A stretch of 12,510 nt of DNA. It comes from CAYWVO01 sp964461835 (lineage in GTDB: Bacteria > Zixibacteria > MSB-5A5 > WJJR01 > JAJRUJ01). Numbering within the stretch: the first letter of the stretch is position 1; each line of letters opens with the position of its first letter. Both the position numbers and the translations under genes were made by a program. This document shows positions 1 to 6,511 of this stretch, one piece after another. The DNA lies in assembly GCA_964461835.1 (NCBI GenBank), contig CAYWVO010000066.1:1-12510 (forward strand), read 5' to 3'. A model generated the notes under the pieces. The model did not search any database, was not told the DNA's origin, and was given only the letters and a program-made list of their open reading frames with translations.

Positions 1-47
1 GTTAGGTGAAACTGCCTGCTTTTAGTTGTAAAAACTTAATTCCCCGC

Positions 48-75
48 TTGACACCAGCATTTGCGGCAGTATCAT
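48..75 (+). promoter_or_regulatory. Sigma70-type promoter of the 521-aa gene
   Basis: TTGACA at 48-53 and TATCAT at 70-75 are separated by 16 nt, a good match to a housekeeping promoter. A Shine-Dalgarno GGGAGG at 112-117 lies 5 nt before the ATG at 123. The same arrangement recurs at 1759-1835, which supports it as a real functional unit. Prediction only; no transcription start can be seen. Confidence 0.6.
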
Positions 76-122
76 ATCGTTAGCAGCCTGCTTATCTGCT
101 GCTCTGAGACCGGGAGGCGAGT

Positions 123-1688
123 ATGCGTCGGTTCCTCGTGATGAGTTTTCTATGGGTTTTTGCCATTTGGCTATCGTTTCTTGCTCCAACACGGTGCACA
201 ACAGCTAGCAAAATCACAGAATCTGAATCGGTCGGTTTCGTACGAAGTGTTGGGGCCATCACCGTCGATTCACTCCGTCTGATCCGAATCTTAGAATATT
301 GTCTGGTTCGACGCCTTGCCCCGGAGTATATCCCTGAATTGAACACCCTTCATGTGATTGATGATAGTGCCCTCGTCACGCAGATCATCGCGGAAGCCCT
401 CCTGCCGTTTGACCCGAATAAAACAACGCCGGAAAATGAGTACCTTACCATTACCTTGCCGGAGCGTTTATTGTTTCTGGAGCGATTGGATGCCATCCAT
501 CCACGTGAAAATGCGGCGGAATTGTGGCTGGATGACCTGGGTCGCGATGTGATTCGGCTGGGTATTCCCTTTTATACTGTCAAAGGACCTACTGGCCTGG
601 TGGCAGATTACGCTAACGGTAGTACTTACGAATATGCATTTTCAATTGACCATTGGCAGCGAGTTCCCTCTGAAGAACAGATTGAGAAGGGGCGAAAGGC
701 ACTTTCCGGGAGTTCCTCCGGCCGCCACGGTGCCCGTCTGCAAGGGGCGGGCCGGGCAGAGATGGTTATGCAGGCGGCGCGCGATAGCCGAACTGTCGAT
801 ACAGGATTCGAGTACGATTCATTGCGTTATGATGATGTCTGTTGGGATGTGGTTCCCCTTCCCTGGCCGCGCGGAGAATCCGGATGCGATGACGGCATTT
901 CGTTCGTTTTTAGTCTCAATATCCGGGCACAAACCAAGCCGTTCTTCAATCCGGAGGACTCAACATACTCTTGTGTGTATAAATACGTCATCTATGATTT
1001 GGCTCATCCTCAGACGTTGTTGGCCGCCGACTCGCAGCTTGTGCCGATGCCGATTGGGGACGAGAAATTTTTGGGACAAGTCCTGACACCCCGTATCCAC
1101 TGCATGATTGACACGGTATATGCGACGGACACCGATTCCCGGAATTACGTTTGTGGAATAATGATTATCAACAAACGAAAAGAAGCATGGCAGTCATCCA
1201 CGATTGTTTCGCTGGAGTCGCAACGTCCAATAACTCCCGGTCTGAAGGGTATGGTGATGGAGCGGGGACGACCAAGTGTGATTAATGCACTGCGTAGAGG
1301 TGATTCGGCCAGCGTGATCATCCCAATAATCGGTTTACCATGGTATGGGCCGAAGGAATCGCACCATGGCTATGCCTATTGTTATTTTATTCCGGCGCGT
1401 GAGCTGGGAGAGGGAGATGTCCATTTAACTGACTTTGGGCTCTATGATGAAAAGAAACCTCTGCCAGCCGATCCCGCCTATCGTCCCCAGGTACCGGAGA
1501 TCATCCAGGAAATCACCGCCGAATCTGAGCATGGGTATCACGATTTACGGTTTGTGGTTCCCCCCGAGCTTAAACCAGGGGAATATCACTTGTTTGTTGT
1601 TGTCCAATCATCAGCACCATATATCCACCCGCTGGTTAAAGTTGCGATACCTGTGGTGCGCGGCCGCCTGAAGGTCGTCGTTTTCTAA
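123..1688 (+). CDS. Secreted protein of unknown function, 521 aa
   Basis: I do not recognise this protein with confidence. It starts with MRR and a hydrophobic stretch (about residues 4-21), consistent with a signal peptide, so it is probably exported. The ATG at 123 has a good GGGAGG ribosome site 5 nt upstream. The middle is a mixed globular region. Around residues 135-175 a segment with DDLGRDVIRLGIPF followed by TYEYAFS faintly recalls the start of GWxTD-type proteins of FCB and candidate phyla, but I see no GWxTD motif, so this is only a suggestion. The last 60 or so residues (PELKPGEYHLFVVVQ, then a basic end RLKVVV) read like a closing beta-sandwich. The gene appears monocistronic behind its own promoter, and by eye it is less GC-rich than the membrane operon downstream. 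A damaged duplicate of its promoter and leader follows it. Confidence 0.7.
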   Translation: MRRFLVMSFLWVFAIWLSFLAPTRCTTASKITESESVGFVRSVGAITVDSLRLIRILEYCLVRRLAPEYIPELNTLHVIDDSALVTQIIAEALLPFDPNKTTPENEYLTITLPERLLFLERLDAIHPRENAAELWLDDLGRDVIRLGIPFYTVKGPTGLVADYANGSTYEYAFSIDHWQRVPSEEQIEKGRKALSGSSSGRHGARLQGAGRAEMVMQAARDSRTVDTGFEYDSLRYDDVCWDVVPLPWPRGESGCDDGISFVFSLNIRAQTKPFFNPEDSTYSCVYKYVIYDLAHPQTLLAADSQLVPMPIGDEKFLGQVLTPRIHCMIDTVYATDTDSRNYVCGIMIINKRKEAWQSSTIVSLESQRPITPGLKGMVMERGRPSVINALRRGDSASVIIPIIGLPWYGPKESHHGYAYCYFIPARELGEGDVHLTDFGLYDEKKPLPADPAYRPQVPEIIQEITAESEHGYHDLRFVVPPELKPGEYHLFVVVQSSAPYIHPLVKVAIPVVRGRLKVVVF

Positions 1689-1758
1689 GTGCATTTGCGA
1701 GTGTACGTTTTGAAAAGTGTAAGTATTTTATTTAACTCGTGGTTTGGTAATTCTCCGC

Positions 1759-1832
1759 TTGATACGCAGCTCTATACTAGTATTATTCCGGTAGCATTTC
1801 GCTTGTAGCTGCTTTCAGACTGGAAGGCGAGG
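1759..1832 (+). repeat. Second, diverged copy of the promoter/leader at 48-122
   Basis: TTGATA (1759-1764), a 16-nt spacer, TATTAT (1781-1786) and GGAAGG (1822-1827) reproduce the promoter and Shine-Dalgarno of the 521-aa gene. The preceding context is shared too (TAATTCYCCGCTTGA). The distance from the -35 to the start position is 74 nt here and 75 nt in the first copy. The start codon position holds ACG (1833-1835) instead of ATG. This looks like the promoter of a lost paralogous or co-regulated gene. Confidence 0.65.
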
Positions 1833-1949
1833 ACGCGTTGGGGAAGTGCGCCGGCGCCGGATGGCGGATACCTCGCTGGTGGATGGACGAGAGACAACGC
1901 CGAAGCTGGGGTACGCGGCTTCATTCTCAAAACCAACGGCGAATTGTAA
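1833..1949 (+). pseudogene. Relic of a propeller-repeat protein behind the duplicated leader
   Basis: Reading from the ACG that occupies the start position gives 38 codons ending in TAA (1947-1949). They contain PDGGYLAGGWTRD and GFILKTNGEL. This matches the recurring unit seen in many secreted beta-propeller proteins (GGYxxAGxT...DxxLxKTDxxG), where units of about 50 residues follow one another. Only one unit is left, the start codon is gone, and the unit is directly joined to the copied leader. I read it as the remains of a larger gene after an internal deletion. Beyond the first two or three codons it has no likeness to the 521-aa protein. A chance open frame is possible, but the fit to the repeat is good for such a short piece. 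Confidence 0.5.
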
Positions 1950-1957
1950 ATTCAACA

Positions 1958-2605
1958 CTACCCACCACCCAAAATCACCGCAATAATCAACCCCAAAATC
2001 ACTCCACATACCACCCCCACCCAAAACCGATTGCCGATATTAAGCACCACCGGTCTCCGGCGGGGCTCCAAATTGTAAATCTGATCGACCGTAAGCCCCA
2101 GACCATATTCCGCTAATAAATCCCACTGGGTCTTGCGGCGGGTGGCCAGCGGCACTTTGATGTCGTCGGGAAACTCCACAAACGCCTCCCGCAGGTCATG
2201 TTCCATGTTCAATAAGACTTTGCCGAGCCGGCGGTTGGGGTATTTTTCCGTCAGATCATTGGCGGCGAAACGCACCATCCAGTAAAACCGCAGAATCCGA
2301 CGCAGATTGCCGGGAGCATTGCCCGGCAGGCCACTCTCCTTCGGTGGTTTGAGAATTTGCTGCTGCGCCTGTGCCCACAGGCTCTCCGGCCCGGGATCGG
2401 CGCCCTCCTCCACTGCCTTGAAAATACCCTCATAGAGGGAACGGATGATATCCGCCGCCGGCGACGCCGGAGAACTGGTATCCATCGCCGATTCGCTTTT
2501 CAGCCAATCGCGCTCAGTCTCAGTAAGCTGGTTGTCGTTGACCGCGTACAGGTCCTCGGCCAGTTTCATGGCCACCACGAACGGATCGGATTTTTTTTCG
2601 GTCAC
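1958..2605 (-). CDS. Tail-anchored membrane protein of unknown function, 215 aa
   Basis: Start is GTG at 2605 with a GGGGGA ribosome site about 6 nt upstream. Residues 1-190 are charged and mostly helical with no signal peptide. The last 24 residues (RFWVGVVCGVILGLIIAVIL then GGG) form a single hydrophobic segment at the very C-terminus, so the bulk should be cytoplasmic and anchored by its tail. A loop rich in Ser/Ala/Pro lies near residues 40-50. I do not recognise a family. The gene is divergent from the A-D membrane operon, sharing about 320 bp of upstream region with it, and convergent with the relic at 1833-1949, only 8 bp from it. TTGACT on the minus strand (2690-2695) is a possible -35, but no convincing -10 goes with it. 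Confidence 0.75.
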   Translation of the reverse strand: MTEKKSDPFVVAMKLAEDLYAVNDNQLTETERDWLKSESAMDTSSPASPAADIIRSLYEGIFKAVEEGADPGPESLWAQAQQQILKPPKESGLPGNAPGNLRRILRFYWMVRFAANDLTEKYPNRRLGKVLLNMEHDLREAFVEFPDDIKVPLATRRKTQWDLLAEYGLGLTVDQIYNLEPRRRPVVLNIGNRFWVGVVCGVILGLIIAVILGGG

Positions 2606-2617
2606 CGATGATCCCCC

Positions 2618-2637
2618 GGGGATTCGACCTACGCAAA
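2618..2637 (-). repeat. Fragment of the dispersed repeat found at 12294-12313 and 12481-12500
   Basis: The minus-strand sequence TTTGCGTAGGTCGAATCCCC agrees at 18 of 20 bases with TTTTCGTAGGTCGAAACCCC at 12294-12313. It sits between the start of the 215-aa gene and its presumed promoter and overlaps a small palindrome (ATCCCC-C-GGGGAT, 2611-2623). Probably a remnant of a genome-wide intergenic repeat; 20 bp is short, so chance cannot be excluded. Confidence 0.4.
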
Positions 2638-2744
2638 TTCCCCATTTTTAACAGTTCCCCATGGCTAGAGCAGCGCAGTTTGGCCGGAAAGTCAACAGCT
2701 TTTTGCCGCTGAGTGAACAGAAGACCGTGGCGGGAATAAATCGC

Positions 2745-2774
2745 TTGACAGTTATGTAACTGACGCGGTAGCTT
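2745..2774 (+). promoter_or_regulatory. Possible promoter of the A-D membrane operon
   Basis: TTGACA at 2745-2750 is a perfect -35 box. The best -10 is TAGCTT at 2769-2774 after an 18-nt spacer, which is weak. No better candidate was seen between 2640 and 2926. It would give a leader of about 145 nt before the ATG at 2927, containing a short ORF and two hairpins. Confidence 0.35.
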
Positions 2775-2822
2775 GTCGCCTCTGATGTGTGGGGCTGGGA
2801 GCGGGAAGAACACGCGGCGACT

Positions 2823-2870
2823 ATGAGCACACGGCTGACTCAAGAGATTTACGACGACTGCGTCTTTTAG
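2823..2870 (+). CDS. Possible 15-codon leader ORF upstream of the operon
   Basis: ATG at 2823 to TAG at 2868-2870 encodes MSTRLTQEIYDDCVF. The ribosome site is poor: a GGGAGCGGGAAG stretch lies about 15 nt or more upstream. Its stop codon falls in the loop side of a small hairpin (ACGACT 2854-2859 with AGTCGT 2869-2874), and a terminator-like hairpin follows 18 nt later. The arrangement resembles a leader peptide with an attenuator, but no run of one amino acid codon points to an effector. It may simply be a chance ORF. Confidence 0.2.
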   Translation: MSTRLTQEIYDDCVF

Positions 2871-2887
2871 TCGTTTCGTGTTAAACT

Positions 2888-2913
2888 CCTCACCGTGTAT
2901 GGTGGGGTTTTTT
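2888..2913 (+). terminator. Terminator-like hairpin 13 nt before the first operon gene
   Basis: CCTCACC (2888-2894), a 6-nt loop and GGTGGGG (2901-2907) form a 7-bp stem with one G-T pair, followed directly by six T (2908-2913). The form is that of an intrinsic terminator. It lies inside the operon leader, so it could act as an attenuator or mark the end of an upstream transcript. It also argues that translation of the first gene starts at ATG 2927 rather than at the in-frame TTG at 2912, which is within the T run. Confidence 0.45.
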
Positions 2914-2926
2914 GTTGGGTCCGGGT

Positions 2927-4183
2927 ATGCGAAACCAATCGGCTATCATCGCCTTTTGCCTGTTGGCATGGGTGCTGCTTTACGGGGTGACTGCATTCGG
3001 GCAGAATACGATTGACACTGCCCAATTCCAACTCTCCCAAATTGATACCGCCGCACTGCGGGCCGGCCCGCAGCCACCGGCTCCGGTTCCGGCCGTCAGT
3101 GCGAAAGATACCCCCAACGACGCCGGACAATCGATCACGGTTTCCTGGGAGCTCTCCCCTGATGACACCAGTGGGCTGGAGAATGTCACCAAATATGCGG
3201 TGTTGCGGAGCCAGTCCGCGGACGGCCCGTTTGATACTGCCGGGACGACCACTGCCGGCTCGAACCAGATCATGGATGCCCAGGTTCGGGATGGGGTCCA
3301 ATACTATTATAAAGTGGTTGCTCTGGCCAGCGAATTGACCCCAGCCGGGGATGAATTATTCGCCGGGTCACCTTCGCTGGCGTCGGACGCGGCCATATCC
3401 TCGGGGCAATGGTTCCATCGTATCCGCACGGCACGCATCTTTCCCTGGGTACTGATCATTGGGGTGTCGGTTCTCTTTTTCATTAACCGCGCGAAAAAGG
3501 GGCAAGAGTTGTATGTCCGTCCGATCGCCGGTCTGATCGAGGTCGAACAGGCGGTGGGCCGGGCCACCGAGATGGGGCGCAAATTGGTGTATGTTCCCGG
3601 GACGCAGGATATGGATAATGTCCAGACACTGGCGGGCGTGACTATCCTGGGACGGATTGCCAAACTCGCCGCCGAGTACGATGCGAATCTTGACGTGCCG
3701 GTATCTCGTTCGCTGGTCATGGTAACGTCGCGCGAAGTGGTCAAAGAGGCGTATCTCAATGTCGGGCGACCGGACGCCTTCAACGAAGATATTGTTCGCT
3801 ATGTTACCGATGACCAGTTCGGGTACGCCGCGGCACTGGACGGGTTGTTTGTCCGGGAGAAGCCGGCGACTATCTTTTATATGGGCGCCTTCTACGCCGA
3901 ATCGCTGATTCTGGCCGAAACCGGCAACACGATCGGCGCCATTCAAATCGCCGGGACGGCGATGCCTGCACAGTTGCCGTTTTTCGTCGCTGCCTGTGAC
4001 TATACCTTAATCGGGGAAGAGTTATTCGCCGCTTCGGCCTACCTCTCCAAAGAACCCAAGTTGCTCGGGAGTCTCAAGGGACAGGACGTGGCGAAGGTTT
4101 TGATTTTAATAGCCGCGCTGGCGGGGATGTTGCTGGCGACATTTCAGATAGCCGACATCTCGTGGTGGTTCCAGGTCGGCTAA
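2927..4183 (+). CDS. A1: exported FN3 domain - TM - DUF6754-like membrane protein, 418 aa
   Basis: First gene of cassette 1. Residues 1-25 form a signal peptide (MRNQ, hydrophobic core, then TAFG|Q). Residues about 53-137 are a fibronectin type III fold: SITVSWELSPDD, YAVLRS and YYYKVVAL mark its strands. A TM segment spans 171-187, followed by basic NRAKKG, so the next domain should be cytoplasmic. Residues about 195-390 form a strongly conserved region (AVGRATEMGR, ILGRIAK, DDQFGYAAALDG, REKPATIFYMGAFYAESL, IGEELFAASAYLS) that I match from memory to DUF6754. A second TM lies at about 391-408. I chose ATG 2927 because it gives a normal signal peptide; the TTG at 2912 would add MLGPG. B1 begins 14 nt after the stop. 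Its paralog A2 has exactly the same length. Residues 338-374 are identical in A2, far more than in the FN3 part, so this is probably the functional core. Function unknown. Confidence 0.85.
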   Translation: MRNQSAIIAFCLLAWVLLYGVTAFGQNTIDTAQFQLSQIDTAALRAGPQPPAPVPAVSAKDTPNDAGQSITVSWELSPDDTSGLENVTKYAVLRSQSADGPFDTAGTTTAGSNQIMDAQVRDGVQYYYKVVALASELTPAGDELFAGSPSLASDAAISSGQWFHRIRTARIFPWVLIIGVSVLFFINRAKKGQELYVRPIAGLIEVEQAVGRATEMGRKLVYVPGTQDMDNVQTLAGVTILGRIAKLAAEYDANLDVPVSRSLVMVTSREVVKEAYLNVGRPDAFNEDIVRYVTDDQFGYAAALDGLFVREKPATIFYMGAFYAESLILAETGNTIGAIQIAGTAMPAQLPFFVAACDYTLIGEELFAASAYLSKEPKLLGSLKGQDVAKVLILIAALAGMLLATFQIADISWWFQVG

Positions 4184-4197
4184 GGGAGTAACGGAAG

Positions 4198-4860
4198 ATG
4201 AGACGGGAAGTACCATTAGTCATCACCGCCGTGGTGGGGATTGTCTTTATCTTCCAGTATTTTGTGCCCCATCAGCCGGTCTCGCAGTTTTCTGACTGGT
4301 TCTCCGACTGGTTTGGGATCATCCAGGCCTGCGCGATCTGGCTGGGTGCGCTCAACCTGATAAAGTTGTCGATTCTCAAAGTCAGCAAGCGCAAAGAGGA
4401 TTGGCAGTACGCGCTGTTCACCGCAATTTCGTTTTTCACTATTGCCATCGTCGGCTTGTTTTTCTCCGGCGGTGGTGCGTTCCAGGAGCCGGGCACGGCG
4501 TTTATGTACCTGTACGACAACGTGTACGATCCGTTGTCCTCCACAATGTTTGCCATTCTGGCGTTCTTTGTGGCCTCCGCCAGCTACCGGGCATTCCGGG
4601 CACGGAACAAAGAGGCGACAATGCTCTTGCTGGCGGCGTTCTTTGTGATGCTGGGCCGCGTGCCGGTCGGTGATTTGATCACCAAAGAGATCATGGGCTT
4701 GCCGAGATTTCTGTGGATGTCCTCGTGGGCGGACTGGGTGATGAATATTCCCAACACCGCCGGCCAGCGGGCGATCATGATCGGCATCGCCTTGGGAATT
4801 ATGTCCACCTCCCTGCGCATCATTTTAGGGATTGAACGGACTTTCGTGAGCGGAGATTAA
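4198..4860 (+). CDS. B1: six-TM membrane protein of the cassette, 220 aa
   Basis: Integral membrane protein with hydrophobic segments near residues 5-24, 39-60, 70-90, 117-135, 140-157 and 192-210. The most conserved part against B2 is LAFFVASASYRAFRA followed by a charged turn and the fifth segment with MLGRVP, then AGQRAIMIGI and a C-terminal ILGIERT. Basic residues after SYRAFRAR suggest that loop is cytoplasmic. GGGAG lies 10 nt upstream of the ATG. The gene ends 5 nt before C1, so translation is probably coupled. No catalytic or transport motif was recognised. I know of no named family; it should be a core subunit of the complex made with A1, C1 and D1. Confidence 0.8.
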   Translation: MRREVPLVITAVVGIVFIFQYFVPHQPVSQFSDWFSDWFGIIQACAIWLGALNLIKLSILKVSKRKEDWQYALFTAISFFTIAIVGLFFSGGGAFQEPGTAFMYLYDNVYDPLSSTMFAILAFFVASASYRAFRARNKEATMLLLAAFFVMLGRVPVGDLITKEIMGLPRFLWMSSWADWVMNIPNTAGQRAIMIGIALGIMSTSLRIILGIERTFVSGD

Positions 4861-4865
4861 CGAGC

Positions 4866-5756
4866 GTGGCGAATCGAGATCAGACGGGGAACTTCTGGGA
4901 TCGCCTGATGGCGATCGACCGCCGGGTCATTTTTGTGCTGGTCCTGCTGGCGGTCTCGTTGCCGTTGCTGCCGTTTTTCAATATCACCCAAAAGACCACG
5001 ATTTCGAAAGAAGTGCGGCGGGGCTTCGACGATCTGGCGGCATTACCCGCAGGATCCAAGGTCCTCATTCCCTGTGACTACGACCCGCCATCCGCGCCGG
5101 AACTGCAGCCAATGGCGATATCGGCTATTCGATTTTGTCTCGATCATGACCTCAGAATGATCATTATGGGGCTTTGGCCGCAGGGACCACAGCAGGCCAA
5201 TACCGCATTTGAAACAGTCATCGGCGGCCCGATGCAGGATACGATCTCCTGGAAAGGTAAAACCTTGGTGTATGGGCGTGAATGGGTGAACCTGGGATTC
5301 CAGGCTGGCAACGAATTGATCATCCAGCGGATGGGTTCTTCCATTCCGGCGGCGTTTCCGCGCGATTATCGTGGGACTCCCCTTGATGAGTTGCCATTAA
5401 TGCGGGGCGTCCAGAATTTCAACAATATCGATTTTGCCATTAACATTTCGGCCGGGTATCCCGGCATTTATGAATGGGTCCAATTCGGCGTGGACCGCTT
5501 CAGGTTGAAGCTTCTGGGTGGCACCACCGCAGTCCAGGCACCGCTGGTGTATCCGTACTTTGAGAGCGAGCAACTCCGCGGGGTGATGGGTGGATTGAAA
5601 GGCGCCTCCGAATTTGAAGCGCTGGCCGGCACTCCGGGCAAGGCGACCAAGTTCATGCTCTCGCAGTCATTTGCGCATATGATTGTGATCGCCTTTATTA
5701 TCATTGGCAATATCGCCTATTTTTTCCGCCGTAAAGGACCGAAACTAACGCCATGA
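4866..5756 (+). CDS. C1: bitopic protein with large conserved soluble domain, 296 aa
   Basis: Starts at GTG 4866, 5 nt after the B1 stop. A short N-tail with IDRRVIF leads into TM 20-37, and a second TM lies at 269-287 before a basic end (RRKGPK). The domain between them (about 40-265) is thus outside the cytoplasm if the tails are inside. It looks alpha/beta. Motifs shared with C2, in order: GSKVLIPCDYDP (63-74), LWPQG, NLGFQAGN, a GTPLDELPLM segment, GGTTAVQAPLVYPY and MGGLKGASEFE. Compared with C2 it carries a short extra stretch after the LWP motif (TISWKGKTLVYGRE). The end overlaps D1 by ATGA. The invariant Asp/Tyr/Pro and Gly-rich turns suggest a ligand site, but no known fold or enzyme was recognised. 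Confidence 0.8.
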   Translation: MANRDQTGNFWDRLMAIDRRVIFVLVLLAVSLPLLPFFNITQKTTISKEVRRGFDDLAALPAGSKVLIPCDYDPPSAPELQPMAISAIRFCLDHDLRMIIMGLWPQGPQQANTAFETVIGGPMQDTISWKGKTLVYGREWVNLGFQAGNELIIQRMGSSIPAAFPRDYRGTPLDELPLMRGVQNFNNIDFAINISAGYPGIYEWVQFGVDRFRLKLLGGTTAVQAPLVYPYFESEQLRGVMGGLKGASEFEALAGTPGKATKFMLSQSFAHMIVIAFIIIGNIAYFFRRKGPKLTP

Positions 5757-6490
5757 ATACCAGAGTAATCGGCTATATCGTCATCGCCATCGGGATTGCT
5801 GTCTTCGCCATCCTGGCGGCTACGCGCGGGTTCGCGGTAACCATGGGTGCGTTCTTCACCATCGGGGTGTTTTCCTTCCTCTACAAAGACAACGCATACT
5901 ACAAGTTTTCCGAAGCGGTGTTCGTGGGAATTTCGGCCGGCTACTGGTTTGTCTCCTTATACTGGCAGAAGATTGACGCCAACCTCTTTGCCCGTCTCGG
6001 CGAAGCCTACCAGCATACGTTTGTGAATAACGCCGGGTGGCACGATGGCTGGATGATGTCGGTCGGCGGTCTCTTCGGCGTTTTGATGCTCCTCCGCCTG
6101 TTTCCGAAAATCGGCTGGATCTCCCGCTGGCCGATGGCGGTGGTGGTCGGCGCGACCGCGGGGCTGTATTTTATCAACTACTTTGTTTCCAACGGCATTA
6201 TTCAATTAGCGGCGACCGCCGGGCCGTTGCAGCGCTACACCGACACCGGCGCCCTGGACTGGTGGGCAACCATCTCGCAGGGAATTTTGGTGGTCGGCAC
6301 ACTCGCCGGGTTGATCTACTTTTATTTCTCTAAAGAACACAAAGGAGCATTCGGCGGTGTGGCCCAGTTCGGCGTGTGGATTTTGATGATCACCTTCGGT
6401 GCGTCGTTTGGCTACACGGTGATGAGCCGTATGTCGCTGTTGATCGGCCGGATGGATTACCTGATGGGAAACTGGCTCGGGTTATTTTAA
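5753..6490 (+). CDS. D1: polytopic membrane protein of the cassette, 245 aa
   Basis: ATG 5753 overlaps the C1 stop by four bases (ATGA), a sign of translational coupling and of a fixed subunit ratio with C1. About seven hydrophobic segments can be seen. Conserved blocks shared with D2 are FSFLYKDN near residue 42 followed by VFVGISAGYW, PKIGWISRWPMA in the middle, YFYFSKEHKGAFG (189-201, identical in D2), and LMITFGASFGYTVMSR with LLIGRM at the end. The basic patch SKEHK is presumably a cytoplasmic loop. I do not recognise a transporter or enzyme family. The last gene of cassette 1; A2 follows after 21 nt, so both cassettes are probably on one transcript. Confidence 0.8.
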   Translation: MNTRVIGYIVIAIGIAVFAILAATRGFAVTMGAFFTIGVFSFLYKDNAYYKFSEAVFVGISAGYWFVSLYWQKIDANLFARLGEAYQHTFVNNAGWHDGWMMSVGGLFGVLMLLRLFPKIGWISRWPMAVVVGATAGLYFINYFVSNGIIQLAATAGPLQRYTDTGALDWWATISQGILVVGTLAGLIYFYFSKEHKGAFGGVAQFGVWILMITFGASFGYTVMSRMSLLIGRMDYLMGNWLGLF

Positions 6491-6511
6491 CTGTACACTC
6501 CTGATGATTTC

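Noticed and set aside
123..1688. Assigning the 521-aa protein to the GWxTD family
   Set aside because: Only a vague likeness around residues 135-175; the defining GWxTD motif is not seen.
2912..2926. TTG start for A1 five codons upstream
   Set aside because: TTG 2912 lies in the T run of a terminator-like hairpin and would put MLGPG before a typical signal peptide; ATG 2927 is better.
3368..3946. 192-aa minus-strand reading frame opposite A1
   Set aside because: A shadow of A1, whose signal peptide, FN3 and paralog make it clearly the real gene. A similar but shorter shadow occurs opposite A2, as expected from shared codon use.
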